DNA of 6,689 nt from Acidobacteriota bacterium (GCA_021778875.1 JAJYBT010000144.1:1-6689), one strand, 5' to 3'. Shown: positions 1-6,568, counted from the stretch's first letter. Program-made: numbers and translations. The notes: generated by a model from the sequence alone, not told the origin.

Positions 1-422
1 AGGTGCGCGCGGCGTTTGCGGGCATCTCCAGCGTGCACACGGCGGCGCACTTTGTACGCGCTGTGCTGGAGGGCGTGGCGTACTCGCTGCAGGACACGTT
101 CACGCTGTTTGCCGAGCTTGGGATTCCGGTGAGCGCCGTGCGGCTGGGAGGCGGCGGTGCGCGCGGTGCGCTGTGGCGCCGGATTCAGGCGGGCGTGTAT
201 GCGCAGGCGGTGGAGATCCTCACCGCCGAGGAGGGTGGCGCGTTCGGCTCGGCGCTGATGGCGGGCGTTGGCGCCGGGCACTGGGCGAACCTGGACCAGG
301 CTTGCGCGCAGGCGATTGAGGTGGCCGAGCGCATTGAGCCGGATGCCGCCGATGTGGCGGCCTACCGCAGTGGCTATGCCGGCTGGCGCAAGCTGTACCC
401 GGCGCTTCGCAGCCTGCGATAA
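1..422 (+). CDS. xylB: Xylulokinase, C-terminal part (FGGY carbohydrate kinase family), 5' end outside window
   Basis: Xylulokinase phosphorylates D-xylulose with ATP to D-xylulose 5-phosphate in the cytoplasm, the last step of xylose catabolism before the pentose phosphate pathway. About 140 C-terminal residues are visible; the frame is already open at base 3, so the GTG there is an internal valine and not a start. The visible part is the second FGGY domain. A segment of the type RAAFAGISSVHTAAHFVRAV, followed by LEGVAYSL, matches the conserved helix region of xylulokinases. The LGGGGARGALWRRIQAG segment is the glycine-rich nucleotide-binding region of the family, and EEGGAFGSALMAGVGAG is the following conserved helix. 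The gene ends with TAA at 420-422. The GH20 gene follows 91 bp downstream on the same strand, so read-through is possible but they need not form an operon. Other FGGY kinases (glycerol, gluconate, ribulose) are alternatives. The SVHTAAHFVRAVLEGVA pattern favours xylulokinase, but substrate specificity lies mostly in the missing N-terminal half. Confidence 0.82.
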   Translation, partial: VRAAFAGISSVHTAAHFVRAVLEGVAYSLQDTFTLFAELGIPVSAVRLGGGGARGALWRRIQAGVYAQAVEILTAEEGGAFGSALMAGVGAGHWANLDQACAQAIEVAERIEPDAADVAAYRSGYAGWRKLYPALRSLR

Positions 423-440
423 ACCGCGGCAAAGCGATTG

Positions 441-462
441 GCTCGTGGTGTACACGGCGAGC
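441..462. promoter_or_regulatory. 22-bp imperfect palindrome upstream of GH20 gene, candidate operator
   Basis: The arms GCTCG (441-445) and CGAGC (458-462) are perfect inverse complements. They flank, after 2-bp spacers that do not pair, the perfect 8-bp palindrome GTGTACAC (448-455), so 18 of 22 positions are symmetric. The site lies 19 bp after the xylulokinase stop and about 52 bp before the GH20 start, where a repressor or activator site would be expected. The same 8-mer occurs once more in the window, upstream of the GH3 gene. It could instead act as a hairpin at the end of the xylulokinase transcript, but no T-run follows, which argues against an intrinsic terminator. The regulator is not identifiable from sequence; the family is inference. 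Confidence 0.4.
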
Positions 463-500
463 AGAGATGCGTTAGGCTTTCATCCGACCTTGGAAACCTA

Positions 501-506
501 AGAGGA
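501..506 (+). promoter_or_regulatory. Ribosome binding site of the GH20 gene
   Basis: AGAGGA ends 7 bp before the ATG at 514, a normal Shine-Dalgarno spacing. It supports that ATG, which is also the start that gives a complete signal peptide. Confidence 0.6.
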
Positions 507-513
507 TGGGCTC

Positions 514-2625
514 ATGCATCTCCGTTTTTCGTGTGTACTTCTTGCTCTCTCGTGTGCCATTGCACAAGCGCAAACCGCGCCAACTTGCACGGATCTGCAT
601 GTGGTGCCCGCGCCGCGGGAGTGCAGCGCGGTGACGACATTGCCGGTGGGCGAGCTGAGCGTTCGCATAGCGCTGGGCAAGAACGCTGAAGATGAGTTTG
701 CGGCCAGCGATCTGGCGGACGCGCTCAAGGCGCGCGGCCTGCGCATGGCGGAGCACAACGCTTCGCTGATCCGGATGGAGCGAGCCGACTCCGCCATGGG
801 CAAGGAGATTTTTGCACGCCACTCCATCCAGTTCGACAAGGCGATGCACGACGAGGGCTACGTGATTGTGCCGGACGGCGATCGCGGTATGGCCATCCTT
901 GCTGAGACGGGCGCGGGCATGTTCTACGGCGCGCAGACGGTGAAGCAACTGGTGCGCGGCACGGGCAGAAAGGCCGTGCTGCTGGCGCCTACGCTGCGCG
1001 ACTGGCCGGCGATGGCGCATCGCGGCCTGAGCGACGACTGGTCGCGCGGACCGCTGCCGAACATGGAGTTTCTGAAGCGCGAGATTCGCACGCTGGCCAT
1101 GTACAAGGTCAATATTTTTTCGCCGTACTTTGAGCACACCTATGCGTATGCGTCGTCTCCGGTGACCACTTTCCCCGGCGGAGCGATGACTCCGGACGAG
1201 GCCCGCGAGATGGTGGAGTATGCGGCCAAGTATCACATTACGATCATTCCGGAGCAGGAGTCATTCGGGCATCTGCATCACGTACTGAAGTTTGAGGACT
1301 ACTCGCCGCTGGGCGAGACGCCGCATGGATCCGTGCTGGCGCCGGGCGATGCCGCCACGCTACCGCTCATCTCCAGCTGGTTTGCGGAGCTGGCCAAGGT
1401 GTTTCCCGGGCCGTATGCGCACATCGGCGCGGACGAGACCTTTGAACTGGGGCTGGGCAGGACGCGCGACGAGGTGAAGCAGAAGGGGTTGAGCCCCGTG
1501 TATCTGGACTTTCTCACGCGCATTCATCAGACGCTGGCGCCGTATCACAAGCAGTTGTTGTTCTGGGGCGATATTGCCGTGAAGTCGCCGGAGCTGGTGG
1601 GCACGCTGCCCAAAGACATGATTGCGGTGCCGTGGCGCTACGACGCGGAGCCGGACTTTACGCCGCTGATTTTGCCCTTTACCCAGGCCGGCTTGCAGAC
1701 GTGGGTGGCGACCGGCGTGAACAACTGGAATCGCGTCTATCCCAACAACAATGAGGCGCTGGGCAACATTCGCGCATTTGTGCGCGACGGCCAGAAGCTG
1801 GGCGCGACGGGCCTGCTGAACACGGTGTGGAACGACGACGGCGAAGGCATCTTTGACCAGAACTGGTTTGGCGTTTTGTTTGGCGCGGCGGCCGGCTGGC
1901 AGCAGGGCGAGAGCTCTGAGGCGGCGTTTACGGCGTCCTACGGGATGGCCTTCCACAACGATCCCACGGGAAAGATTGATGAGGCGCAGCGGCAACTGAT
2001 GGCGGCGCATGCGCTTCTGCGGACGGCGGGACTGTACGACGTGGAGGACCGCTACTTCTGGATGGATCCGTTTTCGCAGGAGGGCCAGCAGGCCAGCGTC
2101 AAGCTGCTGCCGGTGGCTCCGCAGATGCGCCTGGCTGCCGAGAAGGCCATTACGCTGGTAGCCGAGGCTCGCGCCGCAGCCAAGGCCGATGGGCGCAAGC
2201 TGGAGAACGAGGAAGCGCTGGACGCCATGGAACTGGGCGCGCGGCGGATGGACTTTATCGGGCTGAAGTTTGAAGAGGCGGCCGAGTGCGCCAGCATCTA
2301 CAGCCAGGCTCGCGCCATTGCCGGCGACAAGACGCGCTGGGATGAGGTGTCTGAGCTGCTGGAGACCATCGCCTCAAACAACGGAAAGATGCAGGACATG
2401 CGCGACGGCTACACGCAGCTGGGGCAGTTGTACAAGCAGGCGTGGCTGCGCGATAACCGCCCGTACTGGCTGGAGAACAACATGGCCCGCTATGACCGCG
2501 ATGCGCAGATGTGGATTGGCCGTGGCGATGCATGGCAACTTGTGATCGACCGCTGGTGGTCAACGCACACGCTGGCTGCGGCCAGCGAGGTGGGGCTGCC
2601 GGAAGCGGCGCCCGCAGGCAAGTGA
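514..2625 (+). CDS. Secreted GH20-type beta-N-acetylhexosaminidase
   Basis: A 703-residue predicted exported glycosidase. Family GH20 enzymes remove terminal N-acetylglucosamine or N-acetylgalactosamine using a substrate-assisted mechanism. Residues 1-19 form a signal peptide: R4, hydrophobic core about 5-17, and an AQA|QT cleavage site after A19. Residues about 25-155 resemble the GH20b N-terminal alpha/beta domain, ending in the typical ETGAGMFYGAQTVKQLV segment (131-147). The catalytic barrel then begins with RDWP (162-165) and HRGLSDD (169-175), where R170 corresponds to the family's substrate-binding arginine. HIGADE at 303-308 carries the expected D307-E308 catalytic pair. The usual motif has Gly where A306 is. 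WNDDGEG at 439-445 is a late barrel motif. Residues about 480-703 are largely helical and match no domain I can name. The ATG is supported by the AGAGGA at 501-506. The DUF71-type gene converges on its 3' end. Substrate could be chitin- or peptidoglycan-derived sugars; specificity is not readable here. Confidence 0.8.
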   Translation: MHLRFSCVLLALSCAIAQAQTAPTCTDLHVVPAPRECSAVTTLPVGELSVRIALGKNAEDEFAASDLADALKARGLRMAEHNASLIRMERADSAMGKEIFARHSIQFDKAMHDEGYVIVPDGDRGMAILAETGAGMFYGAQTVKQLVRGTGRKAVLLAPTLRDWPAMAHRGLSDDWSRGPLPNMEFLKREIRTLAMYKVNIFSPYFEHTYAYASSPVTTFPGGAMTPDEAREMVEYAAKYHITIIPEQESFGHLHHVLKFEDYSPLGETPHGSVLAPGDAATLPLISSWFAELAKVFPGPYAHIGADETFELGLGRTRDEVKQKGLSPVYLDFLTRIHQTLAPYHKQLLFWGDIAVKSPELVGTLPKDMIAVPWRYDAEPDFTPLILPFTQAGLQTWVATGVNNWNRVYPNNNEALGNIRAFVRDGQKLGATGLLNTVWNDDGEGIFDQNWFGVLFGAAAGWQQGESSEAAFTASYGMAFHNDPTGKIDEAQRQLMAAHALLRTAGLYDVEDRYFWMDPFSQEGQQASVKLLPVAPQMRLAAEKAITLVAEARAAAKADGRKLENEEALDAMELGARRMDFIGLKFEEAAECASIYSQARAIAGDKTRWDEVSELLETIASNNGKMQDMRDGYTQLGQLYKQAWLRDNRPYWLENNMARYDRDAQMWIGRGDAWQLVIDRWWSTHTLAAASEVGLPEAAPAGK

Positions 2626-2629
2626 CGCG

Positions 2630-2655
2630 CGCAGCCATGCCATGGCATGACTGCG
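2630..2655. terminator. 26-bp near-perfect palindrome between convergent genes, possible bidirectional terminator
   Basis: A 14-bp perfect palindrome CATGCCATGGCATG (2636-2649) is extended outward on both sides by the complementary arms CGCAG (2630-2634) and CTGCG (2651-2655), with one non-matching pair (2635/2650). It begins 4 bp after the GH20 stop and lies 16 bp past the stop of the convergent DUF71-family gene. In the minus-strand transcript the odd pair becomes a G-U wobble, so that RNA could form an uninterrupted stem. No strong T-run follows on either strand (only GTTGTTT at 2666-2672 on +), so intrinsic termination is plausible but not certain. A DNA-binding protein site is the alternative. 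Confidence 0.4.
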
Positions 2656-2671
2656 GCACTGTGCGGTTGTT

Positions 2672-3340
2672 TCAGCTTGCGTCCGTTGCAAAGTCGGCGT
2701 AGACAAAGCCGTCACGGTTGACCACCTCTCCGGTTTGCAACTGGACCGGCTGGGCAAACATGGGCCCACTGTAGACGCAGGTGTGGAACTCGCCACGCTC
2801 GCCGCAAGGGTCGATGTGGGGCGGCAGGTCGCGTAGCAGCGCGGCATCGAATTCGCGGCCTGCAAAGGATGTGCTGAGTTGTTGTGAATCCACGCATGCC
2901 AGCCGGGCTCGGAGTCCTCCGTCGATCATCTGCCGCGCCAACTCGTCGGTGGGGATTTGCCACAGGGGAAAGATCGGCTCCAGGCCAGTGGGCGCAAGTT
3001 GCTTCTCGCGATAGGCGCGAATGTCCTCGAGGAAGAGGTCTCCGAAGGCGATTGCGTCCACGTGTTCGCGGATGGCGCGCTGGCAGGCCTCGGACATGCG
3101 CTGCTCGTAGACCTCGTTGGAGCATGGCCAGGGAAGGGGTATGACCCATAGCGGCAGTAGCGCGGCGCTGGCTTGTGCCTGCAATACGGAGTGGCGTGTG
3201 CCGTGCATGGCGACACGCTGGAACTCAGAGTTCAGTGTGGTGAGCAGGCCAACGACTTCGACATCGGGCTGGCGGCGGAGGAGATGCAGCGCCCATGCGC
3301 TGTCTTTACCGCTGCTCCAGGACAAGAGAACACGCTTCAT
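2672..3340 (-). CDS. PP-loop ATPase of the COG2102/DUF71 (diphthine-ammonia ligase-like) family
   Basis: A 222-residue cytoplasmic protein of the adenine nucleotide alpha-hydrolase/PP-loop superfamily. These proteins activate a substrate by adenylation and then ligate or amidate it. The N-terminus MKRVLLSWSSGKDSAWAL carries the ATP-binding PP-loop (SSGKDS, 9-14). Further family motifs are HGTRHSVLQAQA (46-57), FGDLFLEDIRAYRE (99-112), GLEPIFPLW (119-127) and DPCGERGEFHT (177-187), the last matching the family's C-terminal GExGE(F/Y)xT signature. Length is usual for bacterial members. An upstream in-frame extension to 3550 would overlap the neighbouring gene and precede the conserved N-terminus, so the ATG at 3340 is chosen, although no good Shine-Dalgarno sequence precedes it. 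Eukaryotic and archaeal relatives make diphthamide on EF-2; bacteria lack that modification. A comparative-genomic proposal, recalled from memory, links some bacterial members to B12 salvage. No B12 gene is visible here, so the true substrate is unknown. Confidence 0.85.
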   Translation of the reverse strand: MKRVLLSWSSGKDSAWALHLLRRQPDVEVVGLLTTLNSEFQRVAMHGTRHSVLQAQASAALLPLWVIPLPWPCSNEVYEQRMSEACQRAIREHVDAIAFGDLFLEDIRAYREKQLAPTGLEPIFPLWQIPTDELARQMIDGGLRARLACVDSQQLSTSFAGREFDAALLRDLPPHIDPCGERGEFHTCVYSGPMFAQPVQLQTGEVVNRDGFVYADFATDAS

Positions 3341-3366
3341 GATTGGATGATACCGATTGTCGAGGG

Positions 3367-3384
3367 CGGGCACACCGGTGCCCG
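3367..3384 (-). repeat. Small inverted repeat between the two leftward genes
   Basis: CGGGCAC (3367-3373) and GTGCCCG (3378-3384) form a perfect 7-bp stem with a 4-nt loop. It lies in the 107-bp gap between the stop of the 103-residue protein gene and the start of the DUF71-type gene. No T-run follows on the minus strand, so it is at best a weak attenuator or an mRNA-stabilising hairpin. Confidence 0.3.
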
Positions 3385-3447
3385 ACGGGCGTGGCGGCAC
3401 TTGCGGGGGAGGATGCGATGCGGATGCTGCGCGGGGATGTTGCAGGC

Positions 3448-3759
3448 CTATTCCGACGCTGGCGGAGAAGCCTCTGCGCACTCTTCGTAGTCGAACCGGC
3501 GCAGGTTGCGGAGACACTCTGAGAGTGCGATGAGCAGCGTTTCTCCCCATCCGACGGGCTGGAAGCGGAGAGTCTTCTGGTTCACGCAGAGGTCTGCCGT
3601 GGCGTAGAACTTCCTGTCAATCGTCTTTGCGGTGGCAAACTCTTTTACCGTGATGCGGGCTTCGACCTGCCCGGTTGCGTGCTTCTTGTTGAAGGAGAAG
3701 TAATGGAGCCGGGTCAGGGCCTCCGAGGGATCCTGCTGCAACAACGTCCAGTCATTCAT
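3448..3759 (-). CDS. Conserved-looking hypothetical protein, 103 residues
   Basis: I cannot assign a function. The protein is small and soluble, with no signal peptide or membrane segment. Residues about 18-70 look beta-rich (LHYFSFNKKH, GQVEARITVKEFA, DRKFYATADLCVNQKT). The rest, GWGETLLIALSECLRNLRRF (74-93), looks like a conserved turn plus an amphipathic helix. The tail (94-103) is acidic and Pro/Ala-rich, probably disordered. The reading frame is supported by a strong Shine-Dalgarno sequence AGGGGGAA just before the ATG at 3759 and by the lack of a competing gene on the other strand. A terminator lies between it and the upstream GH3 gene, so it needs its own promoter. A TACACT (minus strand, in the gap) is a possible -10 box but has no convincing -35. 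The DUF71-type gene follows 107 bp downstream and may be co-transcribed. It has the look of a lineage-restricted conserved protein. Confidence 0.72.
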   Translation of the reverse strand: MNDWTLLQQDPSEALTRLHYFSFNKKHATGQVEARITVKEFATAKTIDRKFYATADLCVNQKTLRFQPVGWGETLLIALSECLRNLRRFDYEECAEASPPASE

Positions 3760-3763
3760 GCCG

Positions 3764-3771
3764 TTCCCCCT
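3764..3771 (-). promoter_or_regulatory. Strong ribosome binding site of the 103-residue protein gene
   Basis: The minus strand reads AGGGGGAA ending 4 nt before the ATG at 3759. It is the best Shine-Dalgarno match in the window and decides both the start and the reality of this small gene. Confidence 0.7.
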
Positions 3772-3864
3772 GCATATTTCGTGGTCGAGCCTGGTTGCTC
3801 AGTGTAGCCCACGGACGCGGCGGCGGTGCAGGAATCTTGCAAAGGCGGGGAGAGCAGCGGGACA

Positions 3865-3899
3865 GAAAAACACGAGGCCCTGCGCTGGGCAGGGCCTCG
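3865..3899 (-). terminator. Rho-independent terminator of the GH3 gene
   Basis: CGAGGCCCTGC (3873-3883) and GCAGGGCCTCG (3889-3899) make a perfect 11-bp GC-rich stem with a 5-nt loop. On the minus strand the stem is followed by TGTTTTTC (5'->3' running down to 3865), a proper T-tract. It sits 27 bp past the GH3 stop codon and in the direction of GH3 transcription, and it separates GH3 from the two leftward genes beyond. Confidence 0.92.
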
Positions 3900-3925
3900 G
3901 GATGTTTACGCCGGTGACGGAGTGG

Positions 3926-6502
3926 CTACTTGAGCGTGAGCTCGCCTTGCAGCGGAGTGTTCTCACTGGAGTCGCCGACATGGAGAATGAAGCTGCCGGG
4001 ATCGATTGTCCACTTGTGGGCGGACTCGTCCCAGTAGCTGAAGGAGCGCGCGTTCAGCATGAGCGTGACGTGCCGGGTTTCACCGGGAGCGAGATTGACC
4101 TTTGCGAAGCCCTTGAGCTCGCGCTCCGGGCGCTGCGCTTTGGCGGAGGGATCGGAGACGTAGAGCTGAGCCACTTCCGCGCCAGCCACCTTGCCGGTGT
4201 TGGTCACGTCAAAGCTGACGGAGACGCCTGCCGGGTCGATGGTCCCGATCAGTTGCAGGGATGGAGCCTGCAGGTTGGAGAAGCGGAAGGTGGTGTAACT
4301 GAGGCCGTATCCGAATGGATAGAGCGGATGCTTGCCGGTGGTCGTCCAGTAGCGATAGCCGACCATCAGCTTGTCCTGGTACTTCACATGCGGAATGACA
4401 TAGTCCACGGGAGCATGACCCGCCTCTGTAACGTGGAGCCTGGTGTCTGCGCCGGGGATGGGGTAGTAGTCGTGGTAGGAGGGGTTGTCGCTCCAGTTGC
4501 GGTCAAAGCTCACCGGCAGCTTGCCCTCGGGGTTGTGCCTGCCGAAGAGGACTTCGGCGATGGCGGTTCCGCCTTCCTGGCCCGGATACCAGTTGTGCAG
4601 CAGGACGGGCACTTTGCTTAGCCAGCGGTTGGTATCAACCGCTCCGCCGGCTGTGAGAGCGACGATCGTGTGCGGATTCGCCGCGGCAACGGTCTCAATC
4701 AGCGCATCCTGACCCCAGGGCAGACCGAAGGTGCGGTCGTGGCCCTCGCCCTCGGTGGGACGATCGAAGCCGACGGCGACAACGGCGACATCGGCCGCGG
4801 CGGCGAACTGCTTCACCTCCGGTGAGAGCATCTCGTCCTCATTCAGAATGCCCATGCCAAAGCGGATTCCGGCAAAGCCGGGCAGGTAGTCCACGACAAC
4901 CTTGACCGTTTGACCGGCTGCGAGGTCGATGGAGGCCGTCTCCGGCGTCTGGCCCTCGACCTGGACCTGATCGAGAAGCTGCTTGCCGTCGACCATCACT
5001 TTGTAGTGGTCACTGCCGGCGGCCGCGGCCAGGATGAGATACTTGCCGGCCTTGTCTGCCTTAAAGGATGCGCTGTAGCGGATGCTGCGCGGCGTCTTGT
5101 CGGCGGGACCCCACCACTCCTGCTTATAGGAGCTGATGCGCCGCTCCCGGCTGGTTTCAGGCGTGCCGGTGAAGTCCTTGCTGGGATAGGTGGCAACCTG
5201 GATCTCGCCGTCCCAGCGGGTGCGCCGGAAGACGTCCGTCATCTCCGGCAGGCCGCCTGCGTACAGCACATGCACATGGGGGCCGAGCAGGTTGGCGATG
5301 CCGGTGAGGATGCTGACGGGCTGAAACGCCCGGGCCTCGGACGAGCCTCCGCCGCCCACGACAGCAGGCCAGGCGTTGGGGCCGATCACGGCAATCGTCT
5401 TGATACGGGCGGGGTCGAGCGGCAACAGGTTGCCCTGATTCTTAAGCAGCGTCAGGCTCTCCAGAGCGCCCTGCAGCGCGACGGCACGGTCCGCCACCGA
5501 GTAGGTGGATTGGGCCAGGTCAAGCTGGGGACGGTCCAGGAAGCCGTAGCGCAGGGCGACGCGAAGGATGCGCAGCACCTTGTCGTCGATGGTGGACTCC
5601 TTGACGGTGCCGGCCTTGATGGCGGGCAGCAGGGTAGCGGCATTCATGAAGCGCGCCGAGGGCATTTCGAGGTCGAGGCCATTGTTGGCTGCCGCAACGC
5701 CGTCGTAGGTGGCGTCCCAGTCCGACATCAGGATGCTGTTGAACTTCCAGTCGCCCTTGAGCACTTTCAGGTTGAGGAAATCGTTCTGCGTGGCGTGGGA
5801 GCCGTTGACCAGGTTGTAGGAGTTCATGACGGCGTCCACGTGGCCCCTGGTGACGGCGGCCTCGAATGCGGGGAGATAGAGTTCGCGCATGGTGCGCTCG
5901 TCCACTTCCACATCGACGTTGTGGCGGTTGTACTCCTGATTGTTGAGCGCGTAGTGCTTGACCGTGGCTACCACGCCCTGCGACTGCACCCCCTGGATGT
6001 AGGGAACGACGAGCTCGGAGTTGAGGTAAGGGTCCTCAGAGAGGTACTCGAAGTTGCGGCCGGCCACGGGCGAGCGGGCGATGTTGACGCCGGGGCCGAG
6101 CAGGAAGTTGACGCCGCGGGCGCGGGCGTCTTTGCCAAGTCCCTCACCCAGGGAGCGCGCAAAGCCGCGATCCCAGGTGGCGGCAAGCGCCACGCCGCCG
6201 GCGTAGGCCGTGGTGGGGCCCCAGGTGCGCACGCCGACCGAGGCGTCCGACATCTTGAGCCGGGGCAGGTTGATGACCGGCTCGGCATAGGTGAACATGC
6301 TGTCGACGCCACCGATCAGTTGAATTTTCTGATCGAGCGACAGCTTGGCAAGCATGGCGTGGGCTTTGGCTTCGATTTCGGGCGAATCGGATACCGGCGC
6401 CTGGGCAGAGGCAGCAATTGCGCATGCCAGCAGGGCCGGAAGCAGGCATGCCATGCGAAGAAAGCAAAACGATTGTCTTATGGACTTCATGGGGTTTTTC
6501 AT
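3926..6502 (-). CDS. Secreted GH3 beta-glucosidase/beta-xylosidase with PA14 insert
   Basis: An 858-residue predicted exported exo-acting glycosidase that releases single sugars from the non-reducing end of beta-linked oligosaccharides. The N-terminus has K2, K6 and R10 before a hydrophobic core (about 18-31) and an ASA or AQA cleavage site (after 33 or 35). The GH3 barrel spans about 45-330. It includes GRNFEYLSEDPYL (148-160), KHY (182-184, substrate-binding Lys-His) and ILMSDWDA (257-264), whose D261 is the expected nucleophile. The second alpha/beta domain starts near 345. It is interrupted by a PA14-like beta-sandwich at about 420-555 (KADKAGKYLILAAAAGSDHY, then MVDGKQLLDQ) and resumes with GFDRPTEGEGHDRTFGLP, where E586 of EGHDR is the likely acid/base. 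A fibronectin-III-like domain closes the protein (about 765-858; ELKGFAKVNLAPGETRHVTL). PA14-containing GH3 enzymes are mostly beta-glucosidases, and the nearby xylulokinase keeps xylosidase open. The frame stays open to 6658, but the signal peptide fixes the start at 6502 (or 6490); neither has a good Shine-Dalgarno sequence. Confidence 0.92.
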   Translation of the reverse strand: MKNPMKSIRQSFCFLRMACLLPALLACAIAASAQAPVSDSPEIEAKAHAMLAKLSLDQKIQLIGGVDSMFTYAEPVINLPRLKMSDASVGVRTWGPTTAYAGGVALAATWDRGFARSLGEGLGKDARARGVNFLLGPGVNIARSPVAGRNFEYLSEDPYLNSELVVPYIQGVQSQGVVATVKHYALNNQEYNRHNVDVEVDERTMRELYLPAFEAAVTRGHVDAVMNSYNLVNGSHATQNDFLNLKVLKGDWKFNSILMSDWDATYDGVAAANNGLDLEMPSARFMNAATLLPAIKAGTVKESTIDDKVLRILRVALRYGFLDRPQLDLAQSTYSVADRAVALQGALESLTLLKNQGNLLPLDPARIKTIAVIGPNAWPAVVGGGGSSEARAFQPVSILTGIANLLGPHVHVLYAGGLPEMTDVFRRTRWDGEIQVATYPSKDFTGTPETSRERRISSYKQEWWGPADKTPRSIRYSASFKADKAGKYLILAAAAGSDHYKVMVDGKQLLDQVQVEGQTPETASIDLAAGQTVKVVVDYLPGFAGIRFGMGILNEDEMLSPEVKQFAAAADVAVVAVGFDRPTEGEGHDRTFGLPWGQDALIETVAAANPHTIVALTAGGAVDTNRWLSKVPVLLHNWYPGQEGGTAIAEVLFGRHNPEGKLPVSFDRNWSDNPSYHDYYPIPGADTRLHVTEAGHAPVDYVIPHVKYQDKLMVGYRYWTTTGKHPLYPFGYGLSYTTFRFSNLQAPSLQLIGTIDPAGVSVSFDVTNTGKVAGAEVAQLYVSDPSAKAQRPERELKGFAKVNLAPGETRHVTLMLNARSFSYWDESAHKWTIDPGSFILHVGDSSENTPLQGELTLK

Positions 6503-6517
6503 GACGCGAGACAGGCT

Positions 6518-6543
6518 ATCGTATTTGCCCCGTGGGTGTACAC
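6518..6543 (-). promoter_or_regulatory. GTGTACAC palindrome and possible -10 box in front of the GH3 gene
   Basis: The perfect palindrome GTGTACAC (6536-6543) lies 33 bp upstream of the GH3 start. It is the second and only other copy of the 8-mer that forms the core of the palindrome upstream of the GH20 gene, and here it lacks the outer GCTCG/CGAGC arms. Minus-strand TACGAT (6518-6523) resembles a -10 box. If used, transcription would begin within about ten bases of the start codon, giving an almost leaderless mRNA in keeping with the missing Shine-Dalgarno sequence, and the palindrome would overlap the spacer/-35 region. No good -35 is visible, so the promoter itself is tentative. Confidence 0.3.
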
Positions 6544-6568
6544 AGGAATCCTTATGGGAGGGCAGATT

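Noticed and set aside
514..580. Lipobox-like cysteines in the signal peptides (ALSC in GH20; also LLAC in GH3 near 6424)
   Set aside because: The -2 position is Leu in both, which is not favoured for lipoproteins, and good AQA/ASA signal peptidase I sites follow; ordinary secretion is more likely.
472..1236. 254-residue open frame on the - strand opposite the GH20 gene
   Set aside because: Arg/His-rich shadow translation with no domain, opposite the signal peptide and barrel of a clear GH20 protein.
3341..3550. In-frame N-terminal extension of the DUF71-type protein by 70 residues
   Set aside because: It would overlap the 103-residue protein gene, is Arg/Pro-rich, and precedes the family's normal MKRVLLSWSSGKDS start.
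3758..4621. 287-residue open frame on the + strand overlapping the GH3 3' end and its terminator
   Set aside because: It runs through the GH3 terminator and the end of GH3, with no family motif; a codon-bias shadow.
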